Source: Belliella pelovolcani
GTDB lineage: Bacteria; Bacteroidota; Bacteroidia; Cytophagales; Cyclobacteriaceae
Length of the DNA: 64,000 bases
Reading direction: 5' to 3'
Assembly: GCF_900156785.1 (NCBI RefSeq)
Contig: NZ_FTOP01000001.1
Location: 310,001 to 374,000 of the forward strand
Below the pieces are notes generated by a model, which was not told the origin of the DNA, did no database searches, and saw only the letters and a program-made list of their open reading frames with translations. Positions 16,997-26,709 of the stretch are shown one piece after another. The position numbers and the translations under genes are program-made. Position 1 is the stretch's first letter, and every line of letters starts with the position of its first letter.

Positions 16997-18286
16997 ATGA
17001 GTACTTCTACAAATTTTGAATTTAGCTACTCCTTTGCAAAAAGTATGGATGAAGCAGACCCGCTTCGATCATTTCGCCAAAAATTCATTTTCCCAAAAGT
17101 TGATGGAAAAGAAGCGATTTATTTTTGCGGTAATTCCTTAGGACTACAGCCCAAATCGACACAAAATTATATTCAAAAGGAGCTGAATAACTGGGCTGAT
17201 AAAGCCGTAGATGGTCATTTTCATGGTGAAGATGCTTGGTATCATATCAGGAAAAAATCAAAGCCAGCCCTTGCCGCAATAGTTGGAGCTCACGAGCATG
17301 AAGTAGTGGCTATGAACAACCTTACTTCAAACCTACATTTCTTGATGGTCTCTTTTTATCAACCAACAGATAATAGGTTTAAGATCATCACAGAAGCTGG
17401 AGCATTTCCTTCGGATATGTACATGCTAGAGACACAGGTTAAATTTAGAGGCTTGAACCCTGATGAAGTTATTATAGAACTTTCGCCTAGAGCAGGTGAG
17501 CATACGCTTAAAACAGAAGATATCATAGCAGCCATTCAGGAAGCAGGAGACAGCCTTGCCCTTGTTATGATGGCTGGATTGCAGTATTACACAGGGCAGG
17601 TTTTTGATATGAAGGCCATTACTGATGCTGCTCATCAAGTTGGAGCAAAAGCAGGTTTTGACTTAGCTCATGCCGCTGGCAATGTGAAATTAGCCCTACA
17701 TGACTGGGAGGTTGATTTTGCTACTTGGTGTAGTTATAAGTATATGAATTCAGGCCCTGGAAATGTTTCAGGCATATTCGTTCATGAGCGACATGCTGAA
17801 AGGCCTGATTTGGTTCGTTTTGCTGGTTGGTGGGGACATGACGAAGGGGAGCGCTTCAAAATGGAAAAAGGATTCAAGCCGATGTACGGTGCTGACGGTT
17901 GGCAGCTCGCCAATTCTAATGTCCTTGCTTTGGCAGCACATCAGGCAAGCTTGGATATTTTTCAAGAAGCAGGAATGGACAGTCTAAGGGCCAAAAGCGA
18001 AAAACTAACTGCATATTTGGAGTTTTTGATTCAAGAAATCAGTGGAGATAGTGGTGTTTTAGAAATAATTACCCCTAATCACAAGGATGAAAGAGGCTGT
18101 CAGTTATCTTTGCTGGTTCATAAAGGAGGGAAAGCTGTCTTTGATGAGTTTTATAGAAATGGAATTGTTGGAGATTGGAGACATCCAAATGTCATTCGCA
18201 TAGCTCCAACACCCCTGTACAATAGCTTCATGGATGTCTATCAATTTGCGGAAATCCTGAAACAATCCCTCCAAAAATTCGCTTAA
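16997..18286 (+). CDS. kynU: Kynureninase
   Basis: PLP enzyme cleaving 3-hydroxykynurenine (or kynurenine) to 3-hydroxyanthranilate and alanine. 429 residues. Key segments are FCGNSLGLQPK near the N-terminus, the PLP Asp in GFDLAHAAGN, the Schiff-base Lys in WCSYKYMNSGPG and GWWGHD. It supplies the substrate of the dioxygenase encoded just upstream. Confidence 0.97.
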   Translation: MSTSTNFEFSYSFAKSMDEADPLRSFRQKFIFPKVDGKEAIYFCGNSLGLQPKSTQNYIQKELNNWADKAVDGHFHGEDAWYHIRKKSKPALAAIVGAHEHEVVAMNNLTSNLHFLMVSFYQPTDNRFKIITEAGAFPSDMYMLETQVKFRGLNPDEVIIELSPRAGEHTLKTEDIIAAIQEAGDSLALVMMAGLQYYTGQVFDMKAITDAAHQVGAKAGFDLAHAAGNVKLALHDWEVDFATWCSYKYMNSGPGNVSGIFVHERHAERPDLVRFAGWWGHDEGERFKMEKGFKPMYGADGWQLANSNVLALAAHQASLDIFQEAGMDSLRAKSEKLTAYLEFLIQEISGDSGVLEIITPNHKDERGCQLSLLVHKGGKAVFDEFYRNGIVGDWRHPNVIRIAPTPLYNSFMDVYQFAEILKQSLQKFA

Positions 18287-18314
18287 ACTTTAAGTGGAAT
18301 CTGAATAAGATACA

Positions 18315-19667
18315 ATGAAAAAAAATGAAATAAGCATCCTTGGTGCTGGGCTGATAGGTTCTCTTTTGAGTATTTATCTCAAAAAACGTGGGTTGGATGT
18401 AACCATATATGAAAAAAGGGCTGACAATAGAAAAACCTTCTACAAAGAAGAGGGTCGATCTATCAACATGGCCTTGAGTGACCGTGGATGGAAAGCGCTT
18501 GAAAAAATCGGCTTGAAAGAAAAAGTCATGCCATTAGCAATCCCCATGTATGGCAGAAAGGTTCATGACGAGCATGGTAATACTACTTTTATTCCATATG
18601 GAAAAGATAATCAGGCCATTTACTCGATTTCAAGAGGGAATTTCAATAGAATATTGATAGACGAAGCGGAAAAAGTTGGCGTAAAGCTAGAGTTTTCTCA
18701 TAAATGCGAAGACGTCAATCTTCAAAAAAGCAGCATCAAATTCCTCAACGGAGAATCAAAGCAGGAGGTAGAGTCAGAGGTAATCATCGGCTCGGACGGT
18801 GCGTACAGTTCCCTGCGCATGGCTATGCAAAAGCAAGTAAGGTTCAATTACCTTCAAGAGTATATTTCTCATGGATATAAGGAATTGACCATTCCTGCAA
18901 CAGCAAATGGGGAATTTGCAATGGATCCTAATGCACTTCATATTTGGCCAAGAGGAAAATTCATGCTAATTGCTTTACCTAATCCAGACAAGTCTTTTAC
19001 ATGTACTTTGTTCTTACCTTTTGAGGGAACAAAAGTATGTTTTGATAAAATCAATGATAAAAAAGATATTGAAGGTGTATTCAGAACTTATTTTGATGAT
19101 GCCTTTCAATTGATGCCAAATTTGGTAAATGAATTCCAAAACAACCCTACTTCAGCTCTTATAAACATTGAATGTTATCCTTGGGTACAAAACAAAGCCT
19201 TATTAATTGGTGATGCTTCTCATGCCATGGTTCCTTTCTATGGACAAGGTATGAATTGTGGATTCGAAGATGTCTTTATCTTGGATAGCTTGATTGACAA
19301 ATTAGGAACCAATGTATGGGATTTGGTTTTCGCTAAGTTCCAAAAAATCAGAAAACCTGATACAGATGCCATTTGTCAATTAGCCTTAGAGAATTTTGTG
19401 GAGATGAGAGATTCTGTGGCAGATCCAAAGTTTATGCTCAGAAAAAAAATTGAAGCCAAACTTCACGATCTCTATCCAAAAGATTGGATTCCCCTTTACA
19501 CCATGGTTACATTCTCGAACATGCCTTACTCTGAAGCGCTTGCTCAAGGAAAACTTCAGGAAAAAATCATGGATAGAATTATGTCCAACCCCCTGATTAC
19601 TCAAAACTGGGACAAGCTGGATTACGAGGATATTATAGATCAATTAGATGCTGCTAAAGCGGTATAA
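18315..19667 (+). CDS. kmo: Kynurenine 3-monooxygenase
   Basis: FAD-dependent hydroxylation of L-kynurenine to 3-hydroxykynurenine. 450 residues: N-terminal dinucleotide fold GAGLIGSLLSIYLKKRG, then INMALSDRGW, then GSDGAYSS, and the second FAD motif GDASHAMVPFYGQGMNCGFED. Together with kynU and the dioxygenase it makes quinolinate from kynurenine. Tryptophan dioxygenase and formamidase are not in the window. Confidence 0.97.
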   Translation: MKKNEISILGAGLIGSLLSIYLKKRGLDVTIYEKRADNRKTFYKEEGRSINMALSDRGWKALEKIGLKEKVMPLAIPMYGRKVHDEHGNTTFIPYGKDNQAIYSISRGNFNRILIDEAEKVGVKLEFSHKCEDVNLQKSSIKFLNGESKQEVESEVIIGSDGAYSSLRMAMQKQVRFNYLQEYISHGYKELTIPATANGEFAMDPNALHIWPRGKFMLIALPNPDKSFTCTLFLPFEGTKVCFDKINDKKDIEGVFRTYFDDAFQLMPNLVNEFQNNPTSALINIECYPWVQNKALLIGDASHAMVPFYGQGMNCGFEDVFILDSLIDKLGTNVWDLVFAKFQKIRKPDTDAICQLALENFVEMRDSVADPKFMLRKKIEAKLHDLYPKDWIPLYTMVTFSNMPYSEALAQGKLQEKIMDRIMSNPLITQNWDKLDYEDIIDQLDAAKAV

Positions 19668-19670
19668 AAA

Positions 19671-19705
19671 AAGGGCTGATTTGAAGATAAATTAGCCCTT
19701 TTTTA
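19671..19705. terminator. Bidirectional terminator after kmo
   Basis: Stem AAGGGCTGATTT / AAATTAGCCCTT (19671-19700, one G.T pair, short loop) flanked by an A-run and a T-run. It serves kmo from the left and the thioredoxin-like gene from the right. Confidence 0.8.
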
Positions 19706-19713
19706 TTTTTTCA

Positions 19714-20337
19714 TTAGTCAGCTTTGGTCCATTTGATAGTACAACCGATAGCCTTGGTTGTTTCTTGTGCTATCTTATTTCCTGAAAGCAAAGCATCCAT
19801 TGCATCCTCTACATATTTTTCTGTCACAGCTGAGGCATCCTGGTAGTTGTTGTCAATAGCTCCAATATATTTCACTACAAAATCATTCCCTTCTTTATTT
19901 AAAAGATAAACATGCGGGGTTCTAGATCCTCCGTAAGCTTTGATGATGTCTTGAGATTTGTCATAGACATAAGGGAATGGAAAACCTTTTTCCTTAGCCC
20001 TTTCCTGCATTTTCTCGAAGCTATCACCTGGACTGACTTTGTCATCATTGGAGTTGATTGCAATGACAGGATACCCTTTTGCTGCATACTTGTTATGTAA
20101 GTCGATCATTCTGTCTTCGTACGCCACTACATAAGGGCAGGTGTTGCATGAGAAGATGACAATGGCTCCTTTGGCTCCATTGATTCCTGCCAAAGATACC
20201 CATGATTCATCTACACTTTTAAGATTAAAATCCGTGGCTTTGTCTCCGACTTGATAGCCTTGAGTTTGCGCATTGACCAATGGTGTTAAGGCAAACATGA
20301 ACATCAGTGCTAATAATGTGTTTGATAATTTTTTCAT
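19714..20337 (-). CDS. Exported thioredoxin-fold (AhpC/TSA-like) protein
   Basis: 207 residues: signal peptide ending at VNAQ, then a thioredoxin/peroxiredoxin-like fold (KATDFNLKSVDES, VIFSCNTCPYVVAYEDR with an NTCPY active-site motif, SRTPHVYLLNKEG). In this family the CxxC-like pair sits in CNTC. Probably a periplasmic thiol protein, with partner unknown. It may share a transcript with the TlpA-like gene 23 bases upstream. Confidence 0.85.
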   Translation of the reverse strand: MKKLSNTLLALMFMFALTPLVNAQTQGYQVGDKATDFNLKSVDESWVSLAGINGAKGAIVIFSCNTCPYVVAYEDRMIDLHNKYAAKGYPVIAINSNDDKVSPGDSFEKMQERAKEKGFPFPYVYDKSQDIIKAYGGSRTPHVYLLNKEGNDFVVKYIGAIDNNYQDASAVTEKYVEDAMDALLSGNKIAQETTKAIGCTIKWTKAD

Positions 20338-20360
20338 GATTTAGATGTTTATGGTTTATT

Positions 20361-20873
20361 TTATTTAATACCTGCAATTAAGGCTTTGAGTTCTGATTCA
20401 TTGACTTCTCCTTCATGGAAAACTTTACTTCCATCGGATTTGATAAAAAGCGTAGCTGGAATGGCGCCCGACCAATCTTCGCTGATTTTATCAATCCATT
20501 TATTGTAATCTACATCGTTGAGTAAATATACAGGAGCTTTTACATTTCTTTTTTCTATAAAATTGGTAACTCTTTCTGGCTTGCGACCATCATCCATAGA
20601 TATAAAAATAAGTTCGATCTCAGCATCATCGGCAGCTACCTTTTCAAAATACGGCATTTCCTTCACACATGGAGCACACCAAGTCGCCCAAAAATTAAAA
20701 ACTCGTAGCTTATCTGATTTTTGATTCATCATCTGCTCAAACTCCTCAAAAGTGATAATCTCAAATATTTTCAGATGTGGCTTTTCATCAATTGTAAATG
20801 AAGATAGGCCTAGTATTAACGAAAAGGTAATGATGACCTTGAACAAGCCGCGAAATTTGATTTTAAAATCCAT
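20361..20873 (-). CDS. TlpA/ResA-like thioredoxin
   Basis: 170 residues with an N-terminal hydrophobic export segment (about 12-27) and a thioredoxin core with FWATWCAPCVKEM (WCAPC active site) and the cis-Pro region GAIPATLFIKSDG. TlpA-like proteins reduce disulfides in the periplasm, for example in cytochrome maturation or stress defence. It lies next to a second thioredoxin-fold gene and borders the candidate origin. Confidence 0.9.
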   Translation of the reverse strand: MDFKIKFRGLFKVIITFSLILGLSSFTIDEKPHLKIFEIITFEEFEQMMNQKSDKLRVFNFWATWCAPCVKEMPYFEKVAADDAEIELIFISMDDGRKPERVTNFIEKRNVKAPVYLLNDVDYNKWIDKISEDWSGAIPATLFIKSDGSKVFHEGEVNESELKALIAGIK

Positions 20874-21103
20874 ATTTGTACTATTTCAACTATGATATAG
20901 ATATTTTAAACTTGATTTTTATGAATTTGCTAATCAAATTCAGGACCTTAAAATGATCATGTTTTTCAAACAAAATTTTATTCTATTTGAAATTCGAATA
21001 ATTGATTGCAATTATGCTACGCTTTAATCGAATAATTGTTTAGCCACTCATCAAAAACCTGTATTCTAGCCCGTATTTAATGATGTTAAAAAGCAAGCTT
21101 TTT

Positions 21104-21132
21104 TTATCCACATTTATCCACACTTATCCACA
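21104..21132 (+). repeat. Three DnaA boxes (TTATCCACA) with 10-bp period
   Basis: Perfect TTATCCACA at 21104-21112, 21114-21122 and 21124-21132, one per DNA helical turn, so bound DnaA would sit on one face. This spacing is tighter than the scattered boxes of E. coli oriC. Confidence 0.85.
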
Positions 21133-21200
21133 CACCTGTGACAAAACCTATTTAACTGCTGATTATCAAGTACTTATGTCCAAGAACAAAAAGCAGGATT

Positions 21201-21209
21201 TGTGGATAA
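21201..21209 (-). repeat. Inverted fourth DnaA box
   Basis: TGTGGATAA, the reverse complement of TTATCCACA, lies 69 bases right of the direct triplet inside the same gene-free gap. This gives the convergent arrangement often seen around unwinding sites. Confidence 0.8.
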
Positions 21210-21324
21210 AATACTGTAAATGAGTTTTTTACTTTTTAAAAAAAATTCAAACAAGTGGACAAATGAGAGAAACAAAATTTTATTTCACGTCAGTCAATCT
21301 TGATTTTGTCTAATTTCAAGATAC

Positions 21325-22728
21325 TCACTTTTTCAAGTAATATACACCAGTATCTTTCTCTTGATAGATTTCCGCTAGTAGTGGTATCCTCACTAATAGG
21401 TTAGCAAATAATCCTTCTTGATCAATTACCAATTCGGGTTTTTCGATCAAAAACTGTTGGTAGACAGACGCCATATCAGCATAATCATCAAAATCTGTTA
21501 AAATCCTAGCAGAAAGCTTATGATTCAAATATGATGTCGCTAAAGATGCATGCTTGTAATAGGCAATATCATCACCTAAGACAACAATTGATTTCCCTTT
21601 GGAGATCTCGTGTTCAGAATTTGTTTCTACAATGTAAGTGGAAAGTTGTTCAGTTTGCAAACCCAAAATTAACCATGAATAACCAGCTATTGGAACGCCG
21701 ACAAATAAAAGCACAGAGAAAATAGCTAGGGCTCTTTTATTACTCAAATAGATGAAAATCTGTGTTATAAAATATGTCAATGCTGGTAAAATAATCAAAA
21801 ACTGATAAGGTGTCTGCCTGTTAGTGAGCAGAATCGAAAAAAGTGCAAATATCAAATAAAGGAAGATTAACTGCCTTTGCTTTTGTTGGTTGACTGTAAT
21901 CATCTTGAACAAAAGGCCTACAAAATACCCAATCATCGCCAATACTAAAGGCAATGCAAAGGCAATAAGAATATAAAATAGACTCACATGGGCATAAACA
22001 TCCACAATCCTAGTGGCAAAGAGGTATTCAAGCACAAACTCAGGCAAGCTGTCTATCCAAAAATAATAAAGTGCACACAGAAAAATGGGTAAGAAATAGC
22101 CAAACAAGGAAAGTATAAACTGTCTGAAAGTAAATCCACTAATAGTAATACCAGCTACTATCAAAAAAGGTAAAAACACAATCAGAGGAAAATGAAAAAG
22201 AACAGCAATCCCTCCAAACATCCCTACTAATAAAACGGAGTCTGAGCCTTCTTTTTGTAGTACTGTTTGCGAAAAAAGCTGACCCAAAGCCATGATCAAA
22301 AATGTACCTCCCATCAACGAGGGTGACAATGTCAATAAATCAAAAGAAAGATGAAATAGCACCAACATGACTACAGCTGGGATGTATGTATTTTCTTCAA
22401 ATGACTTATATCGAATGAACAAAGCATTGATATAGATAACTTGGAAAACAATCAAAATAGCAGCGAGGAATTTATAAATGAATAAGCTCCTACCAAAAAT
22501 CAGGTGTATGATCCAATATGTACCAACAGATAGAGGTCCTGTATCATCAACAATATCTTTGTACATATGAAGACCTTCACTAAGCCTCTCACCTGCCAGC
22601 ATCCAAATCAATTCTGGCTGTATCATGGGAGCTTGCAAGATAAAATAATAAATTCCACTGTATACCAACAGTAGTACAAGAATTCCAATCAGTCTGAAAG
22701 GGTCGTTGATCTTAAAAAAACGTAGCAA
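21325..22728 (-). CDS. Multi-pass membrane protein, GT-C glycosyltransferase-like
   Basis: 467 residues with about ten membrane helices and a C-terminal soluble tail (about 370-467). The first extracytoplasmic loop holds GERLSEGLHMYKDIVDDTGPLS, placed and patterned like the acidic catalytic loop of PMT/ArnT-type GT-C glycosyltransferases. This suggests transfer from a lipid-linked sugar, but I see no decisive family motif. Function unassigned. Confidence 0.6.
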   Translation of the reverse strand: MLRFFKINDPFRLIGILVLLLVYSGIYYFILQAPMIQPELIWMLAGERLSEGLHMYKDIVDDTGPLSVGTYWIIHLIFGRSLFIYKFLAAILIVFQVIYINALFIRYKSFEENTYIPAVVMLVLFHLSFDLLTLSPSLMGGTFLIMALGQLFSQTVLQKEGSDSVLLVGMFGGIAVLFHFPLIVFLPFLIVAGITISGFTFRQFILSLFGYFLPIFLCALYYFWIDSLPEFVLEYLFATRIVDVYAHVSLFYILIAFALPLVLAMIGYFVGLLFKMITVNQQKQRQLIFLYLIFALFSILLTNRQTPYQFLIILPALTYFITQIFIYLSNKRALAIFSVLLFVGVPIAGYSWLILGLQTEQLSTYIVETNSEHEISKGKSIVVLGDDIAYYKHASLATSYLNHKLSARILTDFDDYADMASVYQQFLIEKPELVIDQEGLFANLLVRIPLLAEIYQEKDTGVYYLKK

Positions 22729-22795
22729 AATATATTATTATTGAGAGGTGGGACAATCGTAACTCACGAAATTAAAGGTAACTCATTTAATTCAC

Positions 22796-22803
22796 TAAAT
22801 TTG
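22796..22803 (+). promoter_or_regulatory. -7 box (TAAATTTG) of rbfA
   Basis: TAAATTTG fits TAnnTTTG and lies 17 bases before the rbfA ATG, giving a short leader. No convincing -33 TTTG is present. Confidence 0.5.
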
Positions 22804-22820
22804 TACCAACAATTATTGAT

Positions 22821-23201
22821 ATGGAAAGTAAAAGACAACAGAAATACTCCAAACTCATACAAAAAGAACTGGGAGAAATTTTTCAAAAAGAAGCAAAACA
22901 CATGGTGGGTAATGCCATGGTAACTGTAGTAAGGGTATTGATGAGCCCAGATTTAAGTGTGGCTAAGGTGAATTTGAGTTTTTTATTAGCCAATAACGAA
23001 GTGCTCTTTGAGAAAATCAATGAAAATAAAAAGGAGATCAGAAAGCATCTTGGTTTGAGAATTGGGAAAAGTGTAAGGATAGTACCAGAATTAGCATTTT
23101 TTATGGATGAATCAGCTTCTTATGCACAGCATATGGATAAGATCATCTCATCTTTGGACATTCCCGAAGCTTCTGACGAAGATGAGGAAGAAGAAGATTA
23201 A
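22821..23201 (+). CDS. rbfA: Ribosome-binding factor A
   Basis: 126-residue KH-type protein that binds the 30S subunit and aids maturation of the 16S 5' end. Recognised by RQQKYSKLIQKELGEIF, MVTVVRVLMSPDLSVAKVNLS and IRKHLGLRIGKSVRIVPELAFFMDES. The acidic tail (DEDEEEED) is common in this phylum. It precedes a permease gene by 11 bases. Confidence 0.94.
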   Translation: MESKRQQKYSKLIQKELGEIFQKEAKHMVGNAMVTVVRVLMSPDLSVAKVNLSFLLANNEVLFEKINENKKEIRKHLGLRIGKSVRIVPELAFFMDESASYAQHMDKIISSLDIPEASDEDEEEED

Positions 23202-23212
23202 TTGCACTTTAT

Positions 23213-24436
23213 TTGAATCTTTCATTTTTCATAGCGTCCCGGTATTTCCGAAGTAAGAAAAAGCGGAATTTCATCACCATTCTGTCTCGCATTTCAATGA
23301 TCGGGGTGGCAGTGGGTACGATGGCCTTGGTGATTGTTCTCTCCGTATTCAATGGTCTTGAAGATTTGGTCAGAGGTCTCTATGCTTCTTTTGACGCCGA
23401 ACTCAAGATTGAAGCTTCACAGGGCAAGTCTTTCCAAGTGGATGAAGTTTGGCTCAATAAAATCAAAGATACAGAAGGAGTGGCAGTATTGACAGAAGTG
23501 ATTGAGGACAACGCGCTTTTCAAATACAGAGACTACCAACACTTAGCCAAAATCAAAGGAGTAAGTGATAATTATCTTGACCAAGGAAGATTTCAGCAAG
23601 GCTATGTTTGGGGAGATTTAAGCTTGGGTACAAGCACTCAACCTCAAGCTATTATTGGCCGAGGCGTAGGTTTTTTTCTTTCCATAGATCTTGACAATGA
23701 GTTCGAACTCCTTCAAGTTTTCTATCCCAAGGCACCTAGAAATGCGGGTACTTTAGATCCTAGACAACTTTATTCTAGGGAAGTTATCAAGCCAACCGCT
23801 TTTTTCAGCATTGAAAAAGAATTCGATGACAACTATATCATCGCTCCTCTTAGTTTTGTCCAAGGTCTTTTGAATTATAGCAATAAAAGAACATCCCTAG
23901 AGGTGAAGGTGCAGGAGGGAACCAAGATTTCCACTGTCAAAAAAAGGCTCAATGCACTCCTAGGTGAGGAATTTACGGTAAAGGATACAGATGAGCAGCA
24001 TGCTAGCTTGCTCAGGACTATTAAAATAGAAAAGCTTTTTGTGTTTATCACGCTTAGTTTTATTCTCGCAGTGGCTTCATTCAATATTTTCTTTTCGCTT
24101 TCAATGATGGCCATTGAAAAGAAAAAAGATACCGCCGTATTATTTGCCATGGGCGCAACAGAAAAGCTAATACGCCAGATCTACATCAAGCAGGGCGCTA
24201 TTATCGCATTCTCAGGAGCCATTATTGGCTTAGTATTGGGTTATATGATTTGTTGGATTCAGGACAACTATGGCTTGGTTACTTTGGGAATCAGCTCCTC
24301 AGTGATAGATAGCTATCCTGTCAAAATGATCTGGACAGATTTTTTATGGACGAGCATTGCAGTAATCACCATTACATTTCTTGCTTCGTACAGACCTGCT
24401 GTGATCGCCGCCAAAGTCAAATTGACAGAGCTTTAA
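23213..24436 (+). CDS. LolC/LolE-like ABC transporter permease
   Basis: 407 residues: N-terminal helix with FIASRYFRSKKKRNFITILSRISMIGVAVGTMALVI, a large periplasmic domain, then three C-terminal helices with FFSLSMMAIEKKKDTAVLFAMGA. This is the FtsX/MacB-type topology of the lipoprotein-releasing permeases. The start is a TTG because no ATG precedes the conserved NLSFFIASRYF. The matching ATPase is not adjacent. Confidence 0.87.
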   Translation: MNLSFFIASRYFRSKKKRNFITILSRISMIGVAVGTMALVIVLSVFNGLEDLVRGLYASFDAELKIEASQGKSFQVDEVWLNKIKDTEGVAVLTEVIEDNALFKYRDYQHLAKIKGVSDNYLDQGRFQQGYVWGDLSLGTSTQPQAIIGRGVGFFLSIDLDNEFELLQVFYPKAPRNAGTLDPRQLYSREVIKPTAFFSIEKEFDDNYIIAPLSFVQGLLNYSNKRTSLEVKVQEGTKISTVKKRLNALLGEEFTVKDTDEQHASLLRTIKIEKLFVFITLSFILAVASFNIFFSLSMMAIEKKKDTAVLFAMGATEKLIRQIYIKQGAIIAFSGAIIGLVLGYMICWIQDNYGLVTLGISSSVIDSYPVKMIWTDFLWTSIAVITITFLASYRPAVIAAKVKLTEL

Positions 24437-24450
24437 ATTATAAAAAGTTA

Positions 24451-25968
24451 TCAAATCAATTTCAGCACTTCATCTAGGTGCTCACGGGTGTTGGAAAGTC
24501 TGGGAACTTTATTCTGACCACCTAGCTTACCACGGGAGCGCATCCAAGTTTCAAAAACTCCTTCTGATACCAAATGAACCTTGGGCTTAGTCAGTGCCAT
24601 ATCCTTGTATCGCTTGGCATCATAATCAGAATTGATCTTTCTGAGAGTTTCATCTAGACATTGAACAAAAAAATCTTGGTCTTCTGGCATTTTTCTAAAC
24701 TCTATGACCCATTCATGCGCACCCTTTGACTTGGAATCGCCGAAATAAACTGGAGCCGCTGTGAAATTGGTAATCGTAGCGCCAGTAGCATCAGCAGCTT
24801 CTTGAACTGCCTTTTCTGCATTTTCGACAATCACCTCTTCTCCAAATGCATTGATAAAATGCTTAGTTCTACCAGAAATCTTTATCCTGTAAGGCTCAAT
24901 ACTGGTAAACTTCACAGTATCACCGATTTTGTATCTCCACAAACCTGCATTCGTTGTTATCAAAATCGCATAATTCTTACCTAATTCTACTTGACTCAGA
25001 GGGACTACCTTTGGATTTTCACGCTCCCATTCTTCCATTGGAATAAACTCATAAAAAATTCCATAATCCAACATCAGAAGCAATTCATCAGAATCTCTTT
25101 GATCCTGAATACCAAAAAAGCCCTCCGAAGCATTGTAAGTTTCCATATATCGCATCTTCTCAGAAGGAATCAACTCTTTGAAAAGACTTTTGTACGGGCC
25201 AAAAGCCACAGCTCCATGGAAAAAAACTTCAATATTGGGCCATACTTCTAGGATGTTGTTGGCCTTTTTCAATTCTAGGATACGCTGAAGCAATACGATC
25301 GTCCATGTGGGAACCCCTGAAATACTGGTGACGTTTTCATCCATTACCTCGCGTGCCATTTTATCAATTTTGGTCTCCCATTCATCCATCAAGGCCGTTT
25401 CCAAACTTGGAGTGCGAGCCATCTGAACCCAAATCGGCAAGTTGTGGGTTATCACGGCTGAAATATCACCGACCTTACTTTTGGATCTTGAAGCAAGGGG
25501 ATTTTCTGACAAGCTTCCTCCGATCGTCAGCGCCTTTCCTGAAAATAACTTGCTGTCTGGGTAATTATTGACGTAGAGGGATATCATATCTTTCCCTCCT
25601 TTGAAATGGCATTCTTCTAAAGCTTCTTGAGACACAGGAATATACTTACTCCTACTAGAAGTTGTTCCGGAAGATTTGGAAAACCACTCAATCTCCGTTG
25701 GCCAGATGATATTCTGCCTCCCTTTCATAGTCTCTTCAATGTAGGGCTTCATCTGTTCGTAATCATGAATAGGAACTTGCCTAGCAAAATCAGCATATGT
25801 TACTATATCAGCAAATCCATACTTTTTCCCAAAATCCGTTCTTCTTGCTTCTTGGATGAGTTCAAAAAGTATCTCATTTTGTATGGCTATAGGGTTTTCC
25901 TTAAAATTTTCGATTTGACCTATACGGTTTTTGAAAATCCAGGTCATAAAAGTGTTGACTACCTCCAT
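24451..25968 (-). CDS. GH3-family (auxin-responsive-type) adenylate-forming protein
   Basis: 505 residues of the GH3 superfamily, acyl-adenylating enzymes that in plants join hormones to amino acids. Bacterial substrates are unknown. Motifs include WFSKSSGTTSSRSKYIPV (ATP loop), YNASEGFFGIQD, and YKIGDTVKFTSIEPYRIKISGRTKHFINAFGEEV near the C-terminal hinge. It shares one base with the lptB start/stop region, so it is likely cotranscribed with lptB and recJ. Confidence 0.9.
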   Translation of the reverse strand: MEVVNTFMTWIFKNRIGQIENFKENPIAIQNEILFELIQEARRTDFGKKYGFADIVTYADFARQVPIHDYEQMKPYIEETMKGRQNIIWPTEIEWFSKSSGTTSSRSKYIPVSQEALEECHFKGGKDMISLYVNNYPDSKLFSGKALTIGGSLSENPLASRSKSKVGDISAVITHNLPIWVQMARTPSLETALMDEWETKIDKMAREVMDENVTSISGVPTWTIVLLQRILELKKANNILEVWPNIEVFFHGAVAFGPYKSLFKELIPSEKMRYMETYNASEGFFGIQDQRDSDELLLMLDYGIFYEFIPMEEWERENPKVVPLSQVELGKNYAILITTNAGLWRYKIGDTVKFTSIEPYRIKISGRTKHFINAFGEEVIVENAEKAVQEAADATGATITNFTAAPVYFGDSKSKGAHEWVIEFRKMPEDQDFFVQCLDETLRKINSDYDAKRYKDMALTKPKVHLVSEGVFETWMRSRGKLGGQNKVPRLSNTREHLDEVLKLI

Positions 25969-26708
25969 CAGTTAAAGATTTTTCGTTTGAGTTCAAAATG
26001 CTGACCTAGATATACTCTTCTCACTTGTTCATCTGCTGCCAAATCTTCTGCTGTACCTGCCTTGAGCAGCTTTCCTTCAAACATCAAATAGGCCCTATCA
26101 GTGATTGAAAGTGTCTCGTTCACGTTGTGGTCAGTGATCAAGATACCTATGTTTTTGTTTTTGAGCTTGGCTACAATCGTTTGGATTTCCTCTACTGCAA
26201 TAGGGTCAACTCCAGCGAATGGCTCATCCAATAACACAAATTTTGGATCAACAGCAAGTGCTCTAGCAATCTCAGTTCTTCTACGCTCACCACCGGAAAG
26301 AACCATGCCAAGATTCTTTCGCACATGAGTCAATGAAAACTCCTCCAAAAGACTTTCTACCTTTTCCTTCCGCTCAGCTTTTGGCATCTTCTTCATCTCA
26401 AGCACTGCCATGATATTTTCTTCTACGGAGAGTTTTCTGAATACACTCGCTTCTTGAGCCAAATAGCCTATCCCCAATTGAGCACGCTTATACATAGGAA
26501 GTGAGGTGATATTCTGATCATCTAAAAAAATCTGGCCTTGATTGGGTTGGATCAAACCCACTATCATATAAAAAGAAGTCGTCTTACCAGCACCATTAGG
26601 ACCAAGTAGCCCAACGATTTCTCCCTGTTTGACCTCTACAGATATGTTATTTACTACCTTACGGCCTTTGTAAATTTTGACAAGGTTATCTGCCTTTAAT
26701 ATCTTCAT
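25968..26708 (-). CDS. lptB: LPS export ABC transporter ATP-binding protein
   Basis: 246-residue ATPase driving LptFG extraction of LPS from the inner membrane. Walker [16 protein letters not shown], signature [15 protein letters not shown], Walker [14 protein letters not shown] and H-loop [10 protein letters not shown] are all intact. The [11 protein letters not shown] segment is typical of LptB. Between recJ and the GH3 gene on one strand with gaps near zero. Confidence 0.95.
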   Translation of the reverse strand: MKILKADNLVKIYKGRKVVNNISVEVKQGEIVGLLGPNGAGKTTSFYMIVGLIQPNQGQIFLDDQNITSLPMYKRAQLGIGYLAQEASVFRKLSVEENIMAVLEMKKMPKAERKEKVESLLEEFSLTHVRKNLGMVLSGGERRRTEIARALAVDPKFVLLDEPFAGVDPIAVEEIQTIVAKLKNKNIGILITDHNVNETLSITDRAYLMFEGKLLKAGTAEDLAADEQVRRVYLGQHFELKRKIFN

Positions 26709-26709
26709 A

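Larger units (their letters stand above)
20874..21324. other. Candidate replication origin (oriC-like intergenic region)
   Basis: A 451-bp gene-free, strongly AT-rich gap. It contains four perfect copies of the 9-mer DnaA box TTATCCACA: three direct copies at an exact 10-bp period and one inverted copy 69 bases further. To the left lies an AT-rich stretch with a repeated TCGAATAATTG (20994-21004 and 21028-21038), a plausible unwinding region. To the right is another A/T block. Such a cluster is typical of oriC. In Bacteroidota the origin is often not next to dnaA. GC skew would be decisive. Confidence 0.65.
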
